From Dechloromonas aromatica (nom. nud.) (lineage in GTDB: Bacteria > Pseudomonadota > Gammaproteobacteria > Burkholderiales > Rhodocyclaceae): a stretch of DNA of 64,000 nucleotides. Shown one piece after another: positions 18,268 to 28,274 of this stretch (position 1 is the first letter of the stretch; every line of letters begins with the position of its first letter). Position numbers and translations under genes: made by a program. Below the pieces are notes generated by a model that was not told where the DNA came from, made no database searches, and saw nothing but the letters and a program-made list of their open reading frames with translations. Location of the stretch: positions 1-64,000 of the forward strand of contig JAFIHA010000016.1 in the NCBI GenBank assembly GCA_017848965.1. Direction: 5' to 3'.

Positions 18268-18795
18268 ATGTCCTGGAAAGCTGTACTGATTGCTGCCTGT
18301 CTCGCAGCGGGCATCCAGGGCTGCACGATCGGCGACGCGACGCGGGTGCTGTTCAGGGGGATGCCGGACCGGCTGATCCCAGAGAAACGGAACATCTCGC
18401 TGACCATCCACGGCGGCCCCAAGCTCAACGCCAAGTTCGAGGGCGACGTCGCGCGGCCGCTGCGCCTGTGCATCTATCTGCACAAGCAAGAAGACTGGAA
18501 TCCGCCGATGGATCTGGGCGCGCCCTGCGCCGAACAGGATTCCCGGGTGAGCAAGGCGCAGAAGGTCACCTTGCTTGCCGACCGCGTCGCCTACATCACG
18601 GAATCGGTGCCCTACGGGGACGCCTACTGGATCACGGTAACTGGTGATTTTGCCGACCAGGGAGGGAATGGCAAGGGCATTCTCAAGGTCCAGTCGCCGG
18701 CCGATCTCAATAGTTGCCACTGGCTGAACATCGACCGCAACCAGATTCAGGAAGTCAAGAAAAACAGTGCGGGCAATCAGCCCACATGCAAATAG
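18268..18795 (+). CDS. tssJ: Type VI outer-membrane lipoprotein TssJ
   Basis: TssJ anchors the TssL-TssM complex to the outer membrane. The 175-residue protein starts with a lipoprotein signal peptide whose lipobox ends in IQGC (Cys19), followed by a beta-sandwich domain containing ISLTIHGGPKLN. The C-terminus (VKKNSAGNQPTCK) is slightly extended. It is the first of the membrane-complex block J-K-L-M. Start ATG 18268 follows the DUF4150 stop closely. Confidence 0.9.
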   Translation: MSWKAVLIAACLAAGIQGCTIGDATRVLFRGMPDRLIPEKRNISLTIHGGPKLNAKFEGDVARPLRLCIYLHKQEDWNPPMDLGAPCAEQDSRVSKAQKVTLLADRVAYITESVPYGDAYWITVTGDFADQGGNGKGILKVQSPADLNSCHWLNIDRNQIQEVKKNSAGNQPTCK

Positions 18796-18809
18796 GGGTT
18801 CACTTCTTC

Positions 18810-20171
18810 ATGGCAACACACAATATCAACAGGGTGGTCTGGACCGATGGTTTACTGGTTGAAGCGCAGCATTTTCAACAACAGGAACGCTACATCGAAC
18901 ACCAGGTGAACAGCCGCCTGTCGCAGATCACCAACCTCGGTTGGGGATTCAGCGAACTCGAAATCGACCAGGATCTGCTGCAACAGGGCTTGCTCGCCAT
19001 CATCCGGGCGCGCGGCATTTTCGACGACGGTACGCCGTTCTCGATTCCGACCTGCGACGCCATTCCGGAAGCGCTTGATCTTTCGGATGCGCCGATCGGC
19101 ACCCGGATCTGTCTCGCCACCGTGCGCAGCGACGTGGTCAATAGTTCGGTCGGCTTTGGCGAGGCCGAAGCCGCCGCCCGTTACAAGGTGGTCGAAGCCG
19201 AAGTGCAGGACGCCAACGTCGGTCTCGACCCGGAAGGGTCGCCGCTGCGCATCCACATGCAGGTCGGCCAGCTGCGCACCCGCCTGTGCCGCGAGGATCA
19301 CGTCGGCGCCAGCGAAACCTGGCAACCGATCGCCCGCCTGGCGGCGCGCCAGGGCAACCGCGGCATTGTCCTCGATAGCGATTTCATCCCGGCGATGCTC
19401 GACGTTCGCGCCCATACCCGTCTGCTGGCCGTCTGCAACGAGTTCCAGGGGCTGCTCCAGCACCGCCTCAGCGCTTCCGCCGGCCAGCGCCTGCTCGCCA
19501 GCGGCGGCGGCCTGGCCGACCTGATCGAGATGCTGGCGACGCAGGCGATCTCCGAATACCGGATGCGCCTCGACCATCTGGAAGCCTACGACCCCCTGCA
19601 TCCCGCCGATCTCTATCTGGAACTGACCGGTCTGCTCGGCCGCCTTTCCGTGCTGCCCAGCGTCGAGCCGATGTTGGCCGCGCAGAAGTGGCGCTACCAG
19701 CACGACGACCTGCAAGCCTGTTTCAGCGCCCTGGCCCATGCGCTGCGTCGGGCACTGGCGCTGATCATCGAATCGCCGGTGATCCCGCTGCGTTTCGAGG
19801 ATCGTGGCGACCAGGTCTACCTGTGTATCAACGATCCGCAGTGGAAGCTGCAGAAGATGGTCTTTGCTTTCACTTCGGCGATGCCCGGCGAGAACCTGCG
19901 CCGCATGCTGCCGACCCAGGTCAAGTTCGGCCCGGTCGAGCACATCAACAAGCTGGTCGATCTGCAACTGCCGGGCGCGCGCCTGGTGCCGGTGTCGGCG
20001 GTGCCGCGCAATCTGCCTTTCTATGCGCAGAGCGTCTATTTCGAGGTCGAATCGGTCGATCCCTACTGGAAGGAAACGATGCGCGGCGCGGCAATGGCGC
20101 TGCGCGTGGTCGGCGATTTCCCGCAACTGAAGTTCGAGGCCTGGGGGCTGCGTGAAGGGAAAGTGGCATGA
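18810..20171 (+). CDS. tssK: Type VI baseplate-membrane adaptor TssK
   Basis: TssK trimers connect the baseplate wedges to the cytoplasmic domains of TssL and TssM. The 453-residue protein has the typical opening (VVWTDGLLVEAQHFQQQERY) and conserved C-terminal half (PFYAQSVYFEVE). ATG 18810 is chosen because the family begins just before this motif; the upstream frame lies within tssJ. Its AGGGG-like site is about 12 bases away, so translation may be partly coupled to tssJ. The stop overlaps tssL (ATGA). Confidence 0.94.
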   Translation: MATHNINRVVWTDGLLVEAQHFQQQERYIEHQVNSRLSQITNLGWGFSELEIDQDLLQQGLLAIIRARGIFDDGTPFSIPTCDAIPEALDLSDAPIGTRICLATVRSDVVNSSVGFGEAEAAARYKVVEAEVQDANVGLDPEGSPLRIHMQVGQLRTRLCREDHVGASETWQPIARLAARQGNRGIVLDSDFIPAMLDVRAHTRLLAVCNEFQGLLQHRLSASAGQRLLASGGGLADLIEMLATQAISEYRMRLDHLEAYDPLHPADLYLELTGLLGRLSVLPSVEPMLAAQKWRYQHDDLQACFSALAHALRRALALIIESPVIPLRFEDRGDQVYLCINDPQWKLQKMVFAFTSAMPGENLRRMLPTQVKFGPVEHINKLVDLQLPGARLVPVSAVPRNLPFYAQSVYFEVESVDPYWKETMRGAAMALRVVGDFPQLKFEAWGLREGKVA

Positions 20172-21607
20172 GGGGCATCAATGAAATCATGAGCGCGCTG
20201 CGCAACATCCCGACCTCCGGTGGTGTTTCCTCGATGGGCGCCCTCGGCGACATCGCCCAGCGCATTTCCAGCTCGATGCCGCGCGGCGCGGAAAATCCCC
20301 AGCCCTTCGGCAACCTGCTTGAACACAGCGACGACACGCCGGCCCTCGCGGCGCCGGTCGAGCAACCGGCGAGCAAGGAAAAACCGGTCGACCGTTCGGT
20401 CGGGGCGGTCGCCATGCTCGGCATGCGCAACGCCATCGCCCGGCCCGGCGTGGCTGCGTCGAAGTGGCAGAATCCCTACATCTCGGCGGCGATCCCGCCG
20501 CTCCTGCTGCTGCATCGTCTGGAAGACCAGGGCATCACCTTCGATACCTCGTTGCGCGGACAGCTCGGCCTGGAAGTACGGATGTTCCGCGAGAAGCTGG
20601 CGAGCAGCGGCGAAGAATCGCGCTGGATCGACGACGCCTCCTACCTGTTGTGCACGCATATCGATGAGTTGCTCAACGAAGCCTGCCGCAAGCAGGATCT
20701 GCCCTTGCCGGAAAAATCCCTGCTCGTCGAATTTCACGGCGACGCCTGGGGCGGCGAGGACTGCTTCATCAAGCTGGAAACGGCGATGAGCCAGGAACGG
20801 CCGCCGATCGCGCTGCTCGAACTGTACGAGGTGATCCTCGGCCTCGGCTTCCAGGGGCGCTACCAGGTCATCGATCGCGGCGACGTGTTGCTGCAGGATT
20901 TGCGCAGCAAGCTGCACCGCATGATCTGGGATCGCGCGCCCGACGGCCTGGCCCTGCGCTCGGGTTTGCCCAAGGTGTTCAAGCCGCGCTGGCTGACGCC
21001 GTTCCGGCTCTTCCTGATCGGCGCCGCGCTGCTGTCGATCGCCTACCTGGCCGGTGTTTTCGACATCGCCATGCGCGGCAGCCCGCTGCGCGAGGCGCTG
21101 GCCGCCTACGAACCGCCGGTGCGCGAAATCAACATCTCGGAAACCCTGCCGCCGCCGCTGCCGGAGCTGATCGCCGAAGGCTGGCTGACGGCCGAGCGGC
21201 GGGAAAACGGCTGGCTGCTGATCTTCCGCGCCGACGGGGCATTCGAGCCCGGCAAGGCGGAAATCCGGCCCGAGTTCCTGCCCAACCTGACCCGCCTCGG
21301 CGCCGCTTTCGCGCCCTGGCCCGGTGATCTGGAAGTCATCGGTCACACCGACCTGACGCCGATCCTGGCAAGCAAGTTCCCCTCCAATCAGGCGCTTTCC
21401 GAAGCCCGTGCCCGCGAAGTCGCCAAGCTGATCGAGCAGCAGGTTGCCGGCGGCAAGGCACAGCGTCAGGTGACGGCGTCCGGGATGGGCGAGAAGGCAC
21501 CGGTGATAGCCGAAATCAATCCGGCGGCCAACCTCAAGAACCGTCGGGTCGAGGTCTTGTGGAAGGTGGCGGCAACCCGGCGCGTGGTGACTGAAATCAT
21601 CCGCTGA
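20168..21607 (+). CDS. tssL: Type VI inner-membrane protein TssL with OmpA-like domain
   Basis: The N-terminal cytoplasmic hook domain of TssL (DotU family) spans about residues 90-270, with conserved YLLCTHIDELLNEA. A single transmembrane helix follows near residues 280-305. The periplasmic part ends in an OmpA-like peptidoglycan-binding domain (VIGHTDLTPI, ALSEARAREV) up to residue 479. TssL variants carrying this domain can anchor the complex to the cell wall directly without a separate TagL. The first 85 residues are proline- and serine-rich and look disordered. The start overlaps tssK. Confidence 0.94.
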   Translation: MRGINEIMSALRNIPTSGGVSSMGALGDIAQRISSSMPRGAENPQPFGNLLEHSDDTPALAAPVEQPASKEKPVDRSVGAVAMLGMRNAIARPGVAASKWQNPYISAAIPPLLLLHRLEDQGITFDTSLRGQLGLEVRMFREKLASSGEESRWIDDASYLLCTHIDELLNEACRKQDLPLPEKSLLVEFHGDAWGGEDCFIKLETAMSQERPPIALLELYEVILGLGFQGRYQVIDRGDVLLQDLRSKLHRMIWDRAPDGLALRSGLPKVFKPRWLTPFRLFLIGAALLSIAYLAGVFDIAMRGSPLREALAAYEPPVREINISETLPPPLPELIAEGWLTAERRENGWLLIFRADGAFEPGKAEIRPEFLPNLTRLGAAFAPWPGDLEVIGHTDLTPILASKFPSNQALSEARAREVAKLIEQQVAGGKAQRQVTASGMGEKAPVIAEINPAANLKNRRVEVLWKVAATRRVVTEIIR

Positions 21608-21716
21608 ACGGGAAGAGGGTAGGCAGCAATTACCGGTCCGGAAAAGACCGGGGTTCATCGAAGTTGATCAGCGCAGGGGTTTGCACTGGCGAAACCCTGG
21701 GTTGGGAGCATCAGAA

Positions 21717-24700
21717 ATGTTGAGAAGTTCGTTACGCATCGTCATCTCCTTGATTCTTGCCGCCGTCGTGTGGTGGATCGGACCGATGGTCGCCATCGGT
21801 CGTTATCATCCTTTCGGCTGGCTGTGGCTGCGCCAGCTGCTGGTGGTTCTGCTGCTGTTCTGGGGCTTCTATCCCTTGCTGCGCTGGCTGCTCGGCAAGT
21901 TCCTGTCGCTCTTCCGCCGCCGCAAGCAGAAGGCGCCGACGGTGGACAACGACCGCATCAGCAGCCGTCTCGCCGACCTCGAGCTGACCCTGCGCAAGAT
22001 CTGGGTCGATCGCCAGAAAGGCTTCTTCCGTCGCCTGACCTATCGCCTGCGCAAGGGGCATCTGCGCGAACAGCCCTGGTTCATGCTGCTCGGTTCGTCG
22101 GGGGCGGGGAAGACCAGTTTTCTCAACCACACCGGCCAGAATGCCTTGCCCGGCGAAGTGGCCGGCCTGCCGCGCCTCGGCGAATCGCTGGGGCAGACCG
22201 AGGATTGCGGCTTCTGGGTCAACGACAAGGCGGTCTGGATCGACAGCAGCGGCCAGTGGGCCGAGCGCGAGGCGCTTGGTGAATCCGGCTTCAGCGCCTG
22301 GAAGAAGCTGCTCGCCGGGGTCCGCCGCATGCGCGGCGGCGCCGGCCTCGACGGCCTGGTGCTCTGCGTCGACCTCGACTGGATGCTGAAAGCCAGTTCG
22401 GAGCAGCGCAAGCGGCTGGCCGACACGCTGCGCGGCCGGGTTCTCGAACTGGCCGACTGGTTCGACGCCGAACTGCCGATCTACATCGTCCTCACCCACG
22501 TCGATACCCTGCCCGGCGGCGGCGCCATGCTGGCTGCGCTCGAGGACGAGACGCTGGCCGACGGCATGGGCTTCGAGGCGCTGGCGGAAGGCGGTGTCGA
22601 TGCCTGGTACGAGCGTTTCGAACATCGCGTGCAGCGCGTCGTCCAGTTCGTCATCCCGCAGATGGCGGATGCCAATGAGGGCCAGCAACTGCTGCATTTC
22701 ACCGAAAGCCTGGGGCGCCTGCGCTCACCGCTGCTGGAGTTCGTCAAGTCGGTGATCATGCACGCCTCGTCGGTGCGGGGCGGACAGTTGCGCGGCATGT
22801 GGTTCGGTACCTCGGTCTATCTGATGGCCACCGACGAGGCGGTCAATCTGGTACAGCTCGACGAACCCAACGAGTCGCCGGCCTTTCGTTCCTTCGCCAA
22901 GACCTTCTTCGCACCGATCAGCCAGGCGATCGAAGAGCGCAACATCCTGCGCTTCGGCGACAAGTCGCTGGCTTCCCGCGGCAAGCGGATGCTGCGCTGG
23001 GGGATCAGCGTCGTCGCCCTGTGCCTGTTGTCGGTCTGGTTGGTGCTGACCTATTTCGATCAGCGCAGCTACATCGACCTGATCTGGGCGCAGTTCGGCG
23101 AAGGCAAGCGGCTGGCCCAGCAACTGGCCGATACGCCGAGCGCCGATATTGCACTGATGGATGTCTCCAGCCAGATGCGCTATGCCGGCAATCAACTGGG
23201 CGCCAACTTCTCGATGATCCCGTCGACCTTCTTCGAGCACTCGCGGATCCGTAACGTCGCCTACGAGACCTATCGTCGTCACCTGTTCAAGAGCTTCATG
23301 CCGGAGATGTTCAAGTACGTCACCGTGCAGTTGAAGAGCGAGATGGAGGGCGGCACCGGTGACGTCTACGAGACGCTGCGCCTGTACCTGATGCTGGTCA
23401 AGCCGGAGCGCCGGAATCCGGAAATCGCCGTCCGCTGGTTCGAGAAACGCTGGGACAAGATCGCTCCGGCGAATTCCAGCGATGAAGAAAAAAGTGTCTT
23501 CCTCGGCCACGTCGCCGCCACGTTCTCGCCGCCCTTCCTGCCCGCCGCACCGGCCGACGAGAACCTGTTGACGCAGGCGCGGGCGGTGGCCAGCGGCCTG
23601 CCCAGCGCGATCCGGGTGATCGACAACGTCAAGGCGCAAGCCTTGCCGGAAAGCGTCGAGGACGTTTCGTTGTCGCGCGCCGCCGGTCTCAACGCGCCGA
23701 TGCTGTTGCGCATGCGCAGCGACACGCCGACCACCTCGCCGGTCATCAGCGGCTGGTATACCCGTGCCGGTTACCACGACGTCTTCATGCCGCGGCTGAT
23801 GAAGAGCGCGCGTGAGATCTTCGAGGAGGAAAACTGGGTGCTGCGCGACGAGAACGGCGCCAAGGGCAATGCCTTCGATGTCGAGAAGAGCGTCCAGGAC
23901 ATGTCCGACGCGGCGCGCCGCCAGTTCCTGCAGGACTACATCCAGCACTGGCGTGGCTTCATCAACGACATCACGGTCCGCCGCTACAGCAGTATGGATG
24001 ACGCCGCCTGGCTGGCCAAGGCGATGATGGACCCGCAGTCGGCACTGGCCCAGCTGGTCCGCTTCATCGGCCGCGAAACTTCGCTGACCGGCAACTACGA
24101 AGGCGATGTCGATAGCTGGATCGATCGCCAGAAGCTCAACCTGGAGCGGACGCGGCGTGCCGTCGTCGGCGAGATCAGCGGCCAGCACTATCGCTACCGC
24201 GTGCTGCCCGAGCATGTCGTCGACGACTACTTCAACTCCTTGCGCCGCATGGCCGTCACGCTGACCCCGAACTCCGGGGTGGAAACGGCGGCCAGCCCGC
24301 TCAGCCGCCTGTTCGAACCGCTCTACCGGCAGATTTCGGTGGTCAACGGCGCGATGCAGGTCGGTCAGTTGATGCCCGAGTACGACGCCTTCCGCCGCAT
24401 GCGTGCCGACGCTGCGCGGCAGCCGGAGCCGATCCGCGGCATCATGCTTGACCTGATCGAGTCGGGCAGCAACGCGACGGCACAGAAGTCGAGCGCCGAA
24501 CTGACCAAGGGGGCGACCGGGGCGTCGAAGTCGATCTGTCCGCAAACGGTTGCGCGCTATCCGCTGGTCCGCAGTTCGGGACGCGATGTCGGCTCCGAGG
24601 ACTTCCGGCGCCTGTTCGGGCCGCGCGGGGTGCTCGACAGCTACTTCAACGAGGAACTGGCGCAATACGTCGATACCTCGAACGTCCCGTGGCGGGCGAA

Positions 24701-25187
24701 GCGGGTCGATGGCCTGGCGGGCAGCCTGGTCAATCCGAACATCATCCGTTCGTATGAACTGGCCCGCTCGATCCGCGACAACTTCTTCAACGAGAGCGGT
24801 CAGCTCGGTTTCTCGGTCATCGTCCGCGCGGTGGATATGGACGCCAGCGTCACCGAAGCCTTGTTCGACATCGGCGGCGAGCAACTGCGCTACGCGCATG
24901 GTGCGTCGGCGCCGAAGAAGATCGACTGGTCGCCGCAACGTTCGAGCATGGTGGTCCGCCTGCACATGCGCTCCGTCGATGGCCGCACCCAGCAGATGGA
25001 GTTCACCGGGCCGTGGGCGATCTTCCGCTTCTTCGACGCCGGCGAGCCACTGACCCTGGCCGACGACAAGCGGGTCATGCGCTACAAGACCGCGCTGGGT
25101 GCCGTGTCGCTCGAATTCCAGGCGACCAGCAGCGATTTCCCGCTGTGGTCGCGGACGCTGGCCCAGTTTTACTGTCCTTCGAAGTAA
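21717..25187 (+). CDS. tssM: Type VI inner-membrane channel protein TssM
   Basis: TssM (IcmF family) spans the inner membrane and periplasm in the trans-envelope complex. The 1156-residue protein has two N-terminal transmembrane helices (about 7-25 and 38-60), a cytoplasmic NTPase-like domain with Walker A GSSGAGKTS near residue 126, a third helix near 430, and a long periplasmic region that binds TssJ. ATG 21717 has GGGAG nine bases upstream and is preferred to an earlier in-frame codon at 21681. The preceding 109-base gap contains a small CCGGTC/GACCGG hairpin at 21633-21651. The intact Walker A suggests a nucleotide-binding TssM. Confidence 0.95.
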   Translation: MLRSSLRIVISLILAAVVWWIGPMVAIGRYHPFGWLWLRQLLVVLLLFWGFYPLLRWLLGKFLSLFRRRKQKAPTVDNDRISSRLADLELTLRKIWVDRQKGFFRRLTYRLRKGHLREQPWFMLLGSSGAGKTSFLNHTGQNALPGEVAGLPRLGESLGQTEDCGFWVNDKAVWIDSSGQWAEREALGESGFSAWKKLLAGVRRMRGGAGLDGLVLCVDLDWMLKASSEQRKRLADTLRGRVLELADWFDAELPIYIVLTHVDTLPGGGAMLAALEDETLADGMGFEALAEGGVDAWYERFEHRVQRVVQFVIPQMADANEGQQLLHFTESLGRLRSPLLEFVKSVIMHASSVRGGQLRGMWFGTSVYLMATDEAVNLVQLDEPNESPAFRSFAKTFFAPISQAIEERNILRFGDKSLASRGKRMLRWGISVVALCLLSVWLVLTYFDQRSYIDLIWAQFGEGKRLAQQLADTPSADIALMDVSSQMRYAGNQLGANFSMIPSTFFEHSRIRNVAYETYRRHLFKSFMPEMFKYVTVQLKSEMEGGTGDVYETLRLYLMLVKPERRNPEIAVRWFEKRWDKIAPANSSDEEKSVFLGHVAATFSPPFLPAAPADENLLTQARAVASGLPSAIRVIDNVKAQALPESVEDVSLSRAAGLNAPMLLRMRSDTPTTSPVISGWYTRAGYHDVFMPRLMKSAREIFEEENWVLRDENGAKGNAFDVEKSVQDMSDAARRQFLQDYIQHWRGFINDITVRRYSSMDDAAWLAKAMMDPQSALAQLVRFIGRETSLTGNYEGDVDSWIDRQKLNLERTRRAVVGEISGQHYRYRVLPEHVVDDYFNSLRRMAVTLTPNSGVETAASPLSRLFEPLYRQISVVNGAMQVGQLMPEYDAFRRMRADAARQPEPIRGIMLDLIESGSNATAQKSSAELTKGATGASKSICPQTVARYPLVRSSGRDVGSEDFRRLFGPRGVLDSYFNEELAQYVDTSNVPWRAKRVDGLAGSLVNPNIIRSYELARSIRDNFFNESGQLGFSVIVRAVDMDASVTEALFDIGGEQLRYAHGASAPKKIDWSPQRSSMVVRLHMRSVDGRTQQMEFTGPWAIFRFFDAGEPLTLADDKRVMRYKTALGAVSLEFQATSSDFPLWSRTLAQFYCPSK

Positions 25188-25192
25188 GTCGG

Positions 25193-25210
25193 CGGCGGCT
25201 TTCGCCGCCG
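25193..25210 (+). other. Short GC hairpin after tssM
   Basis: CGGCGGC (25193-25199) and GCCGCCG (25204-25210) form a 7-base stem with a 4-base loop just after the tssM stop. There is no T-run directly behind it. It may weaken read-through into, or separate the mRNA of, the following small gene. Confidence 0.4.
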
Positions 25211-25260
25211 GCATTGGTGATGCTTTATTAACGAGTTGTTGAATTTAACGGAGGTGAATC

Positions 25261-25617
25261 ATGCTTGATCCCAAGGAAATCATCGCGTCCATCCAGCAGA
25301 GTCTGGATAGCTGCAACACGATGCAGTCGTCGTCGACGGCGAGCTTCAACGAAGGCGTGCCGGGGTACAACATTTCTGGTCCCACCAACGCCAGCCTGGT
25401 CATTGGCGGTGTTCAGGGAGCAGTCAATTCGATGGTCGAGAACATGAACAACATCAAGCGTTCGATCGACGATCAACTGGATGCCCACCAGGCCATGCAG
25501 AAGGGCGAGACGACGCAGCAGTTCAACGCCAACATGGACGATCTGCGGCCAACCAATGCCGCGGGTTTCCCGAACGAAATGATGGACAACTTCTTCAAGG
25601 CGTTCAAGAACCGCTGA
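25261..25617 (+). CDS. Unrecognised 118-residue protein at end of T6SS operon
   Basis: I do not recognise this family. It is clearly a gene: it has an almost perfect GGAGGTGA ribosome-binding site just before the ATG at 25261, stronger than that of most genes in the operon. The protein is polar, with no signal peptide or transmembrane helix. The centre contains a glycine-rich patch (SLVIGGVQGAVNSM) followed by an amphipathic helix rich in Met, Asn and Gln (VENMNNIKRSIDDQLDAH). Its place between tssM and a SecB-like chaperone suggests either a structural accessory or an Hcp-sized cargo. Strong predicted translation argues for a product needed in quantity. Function unknown. Confidence 0.75.
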   Translation: MLDPKEIIASIQQSLDSCNTMQSSSTASFNEGVPGYNISGPTNASLVIGGVQGAVNSMVENMNNIKRSIDDQLDAHQAMQKGETTQQFNANMDDLRPTNAAGFPNEMMDNFFKAFKNR

Positions 25618-25657
25618 GTTCTGGCAGGGCGCCACAGGCGCAAGGATTATCGAAAAT

Positions 25658-25676
25658 CGCCGGCATTCCGCCGGCG
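25658..25676 (+). other. Short GC hairpin before the SecB-like gene
   Basis: CGCCGGC (25658-25664) pairs with GCCGGCG (25670-25676) around a 5-base loop. No T-tract follows. It sits in the 88-base gap between the orphan gene and the SecB-like gene. Confidence 0.35.
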
Positions 25677-25705
25677 GTGAATTGCATCATGATTGGGGAA
25701 CACAG

Positions 25706-26170
25706 ATGGAGCAGGGGAATTTGCAGCCGCAGTTCGGCATCGAGCGTATCTACCTGAAGGACATTTCCTTCCAGGTCGCCAATGCGCCTGAGGTTTATTC
25801 GGACAGCCGGCGTTACGACGTCGGCCTGAACATCAACAGCGCCAGCCGCCAGGTCAGCGCCGAGGTCTTCGAGGTCGTGCTGACCGTCGTCGCCACCGCC
25901 AAGCAGGGAGAAACCGAGGTCTTCAAGGGCGTCGTCAGTGAAGGCGGCTCCTTCGTCATCCGCAACGTCAAGCTCGATCAGCGCGACGCCATCCTCGGCG
26001 TCGCCTGTCCGAACATCCTGCTGCCCTATGCCCGGGAAATGCTTGCCGACCTGAGCACCCGCGCCGGCTTCTCGCCGGTGATGATCCAGCCGGTGGATTT
26101 TGAGGCAGTGTTCCTGCAGCAGCGCGAGCAGGCCAGGCAGCAGGCGGGGCAGGGCGCGCCGCTGCAGTAA
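25706..26170 (+). CDS. SecB-like chaperone encoded in the T6SS operon
   Basis: The 154-residue protein is a clear relative of the export chaperone SecB: it keeps FGIERIYLKDISFQV with the N-A-P segment behind it, EVFEVVLTVVATA, and the signature CPNILLPYAREM followed by PVDFEAVF. SecB is a tetramer that holds unfolded clients and, in its classical role, passes them to SecA. ATG 25706 with GGGGAA five bases upstream is chosen over TTG 25682. It is the last gene before the terminator at 26187-26222, and so belongs to the secretion operon. Two roles are possible: the housekeeping SecB displaced here, or a dedicated holdase for a type VI cargo such as the neighbouring 118-residue protein. SecB-like chaperones dedicated to one client are known from toxin-antitoxin-chaperone systems. 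Confidence 0.85.
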   Translation: MEQGNLQPQFGIERIYLKDISFQVANAPEVYSDSRRYDVGLNINSASRQVSAEVFEVVLTVVATAKQGETEVFKGVVSEGGSFVIRNVKLDQRDAILGVACPNILLPYAREMLADLSTRAGFSPVMIQPVDFEAVFLQQREQARQQAGQGAPLQ

Positions 26171-26186
26171 GCCGTAGCGCCGCCGA

Positions 26187-26222
26187 AATCCCGCAGACGG
26201 CCGTCGGGTCGTCTGCGGGATT
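26187..26222 (+). terminator. Terminator of the T6SS operon
   Basis: A 13-base perfect stem, AATCCCGCAGACG (26187-26199) with CGTCTGCGGGATT (26210-26222), encloses a 10-base loop and runs into ATTCATTC. It begins 16 bases after the SecB-like stop and ends the long plus-strand operon. The T-tract is imperfect but the stem is very stable. Confidence 0.85.
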
Positions 26223-26280
26223 ATTCATTCCCGGGCGAGTGTGGTTGAATAGCGGTCTTTGCGCAGACTGGAGCCGAACC

Positions 26281-27179
26281 ATGGCTGATCGGCGACTACA
26301 GGTTTTTCATGCCGTAGCCAAACACCGCAGTTTCACCCGCGCCGCCGACGCGCTGTTCATGACGCAACCGGCGGTCACCTTCCAGATCAGGCAGCTTGAG
26401 GAGCAGTACTCGACGCGCCTGTTCGAACGCCGTCACGGCAGCATCGACCTGACCCCCGCCGGCGAACTGGTGCTCGAATATGCGCAGAAAATCCTCGCCT
26501 TGTCCGACGAGATGGACACCCGCGTCGCCGAACTCACCGGCGAGATGCGCGGGCCGCTGCTGGTCGGCGCCAGCACGACGATCGCCGAGTTCATGCTGCC
26601 GCGCGTGCTCGGCGAGTTCAACGCGCTCTACCCGCAGGTGCGGGCGCGGCTGATCGTTGCCAATTCGGAGAGCATCGAGAGCAGGGTCGCCGAGCACAGT
26701 CTCGACGTCGGCCTGATCGAGGCGCCGGCCAGGCTTTCCGGGCTGAGCAGCCAGATCTGCTGCGAGGACGAGCTGCAGGTGGTTTGCGTGCCGGATTACC
26801 CGCTGGCCGAATTCAAGGCGCTGCAGCCGGCCGATCTTGCCGATTACGAATTCATTTCACGCGAACCGGGGTCGGGGACGCGGGCGATCACCGACGCCTA
26901 TTTCCGCGATCACGGCGTCAAGCCGGAGTCGCTCAAGACACAAATGGAGCTGGGCAGCCCGGAAGCGCTCAAGGGCGTGGTGTCCACCGGGCTGGGTTTC
27001 GCCATCGTCTCGCGCGCCGTCGTCGCCAAGGAAATCCGCCTCGGCGAACTGCTCGGCATTCCGCTTTCACCACCACTCAAGCGCAGTCTTTATCTGGTGC
27101 ATCCGCAGGACCGCTTCCAGTCGAAGCTGCTGTCTACTTTCATCGATTTCGCCCGCCGCAAGCTCAAGGAACAGGCTGC

Positions 27180-27183
<4 letters not shown>
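26281..27183 (+). CDS. LysR-family transcriptional regulator
   Basis: The 300-residue protein has the N-terminal winged helix-turn-helix of LysR regulators (FTRAADALFMTQPAVTFQIR) and a C-terminal periplasmic-binding-protein-like effector domain (about 90-295) with LLVGASTTIAEFMLP. It most resembles the CysL/YeiE-like branch linked to sulfur or anion metabolism, but the effector cannot be read from sequence. ATG 26281 starts the helix-turn-helix at the usual distance. It overlaps alr by four bases (ATGA), so it is cotranscribed with alr and radA rather than divergent from its target. Confidence 0.88.
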
Positions 27184-28274
<1,091 letters not shown>

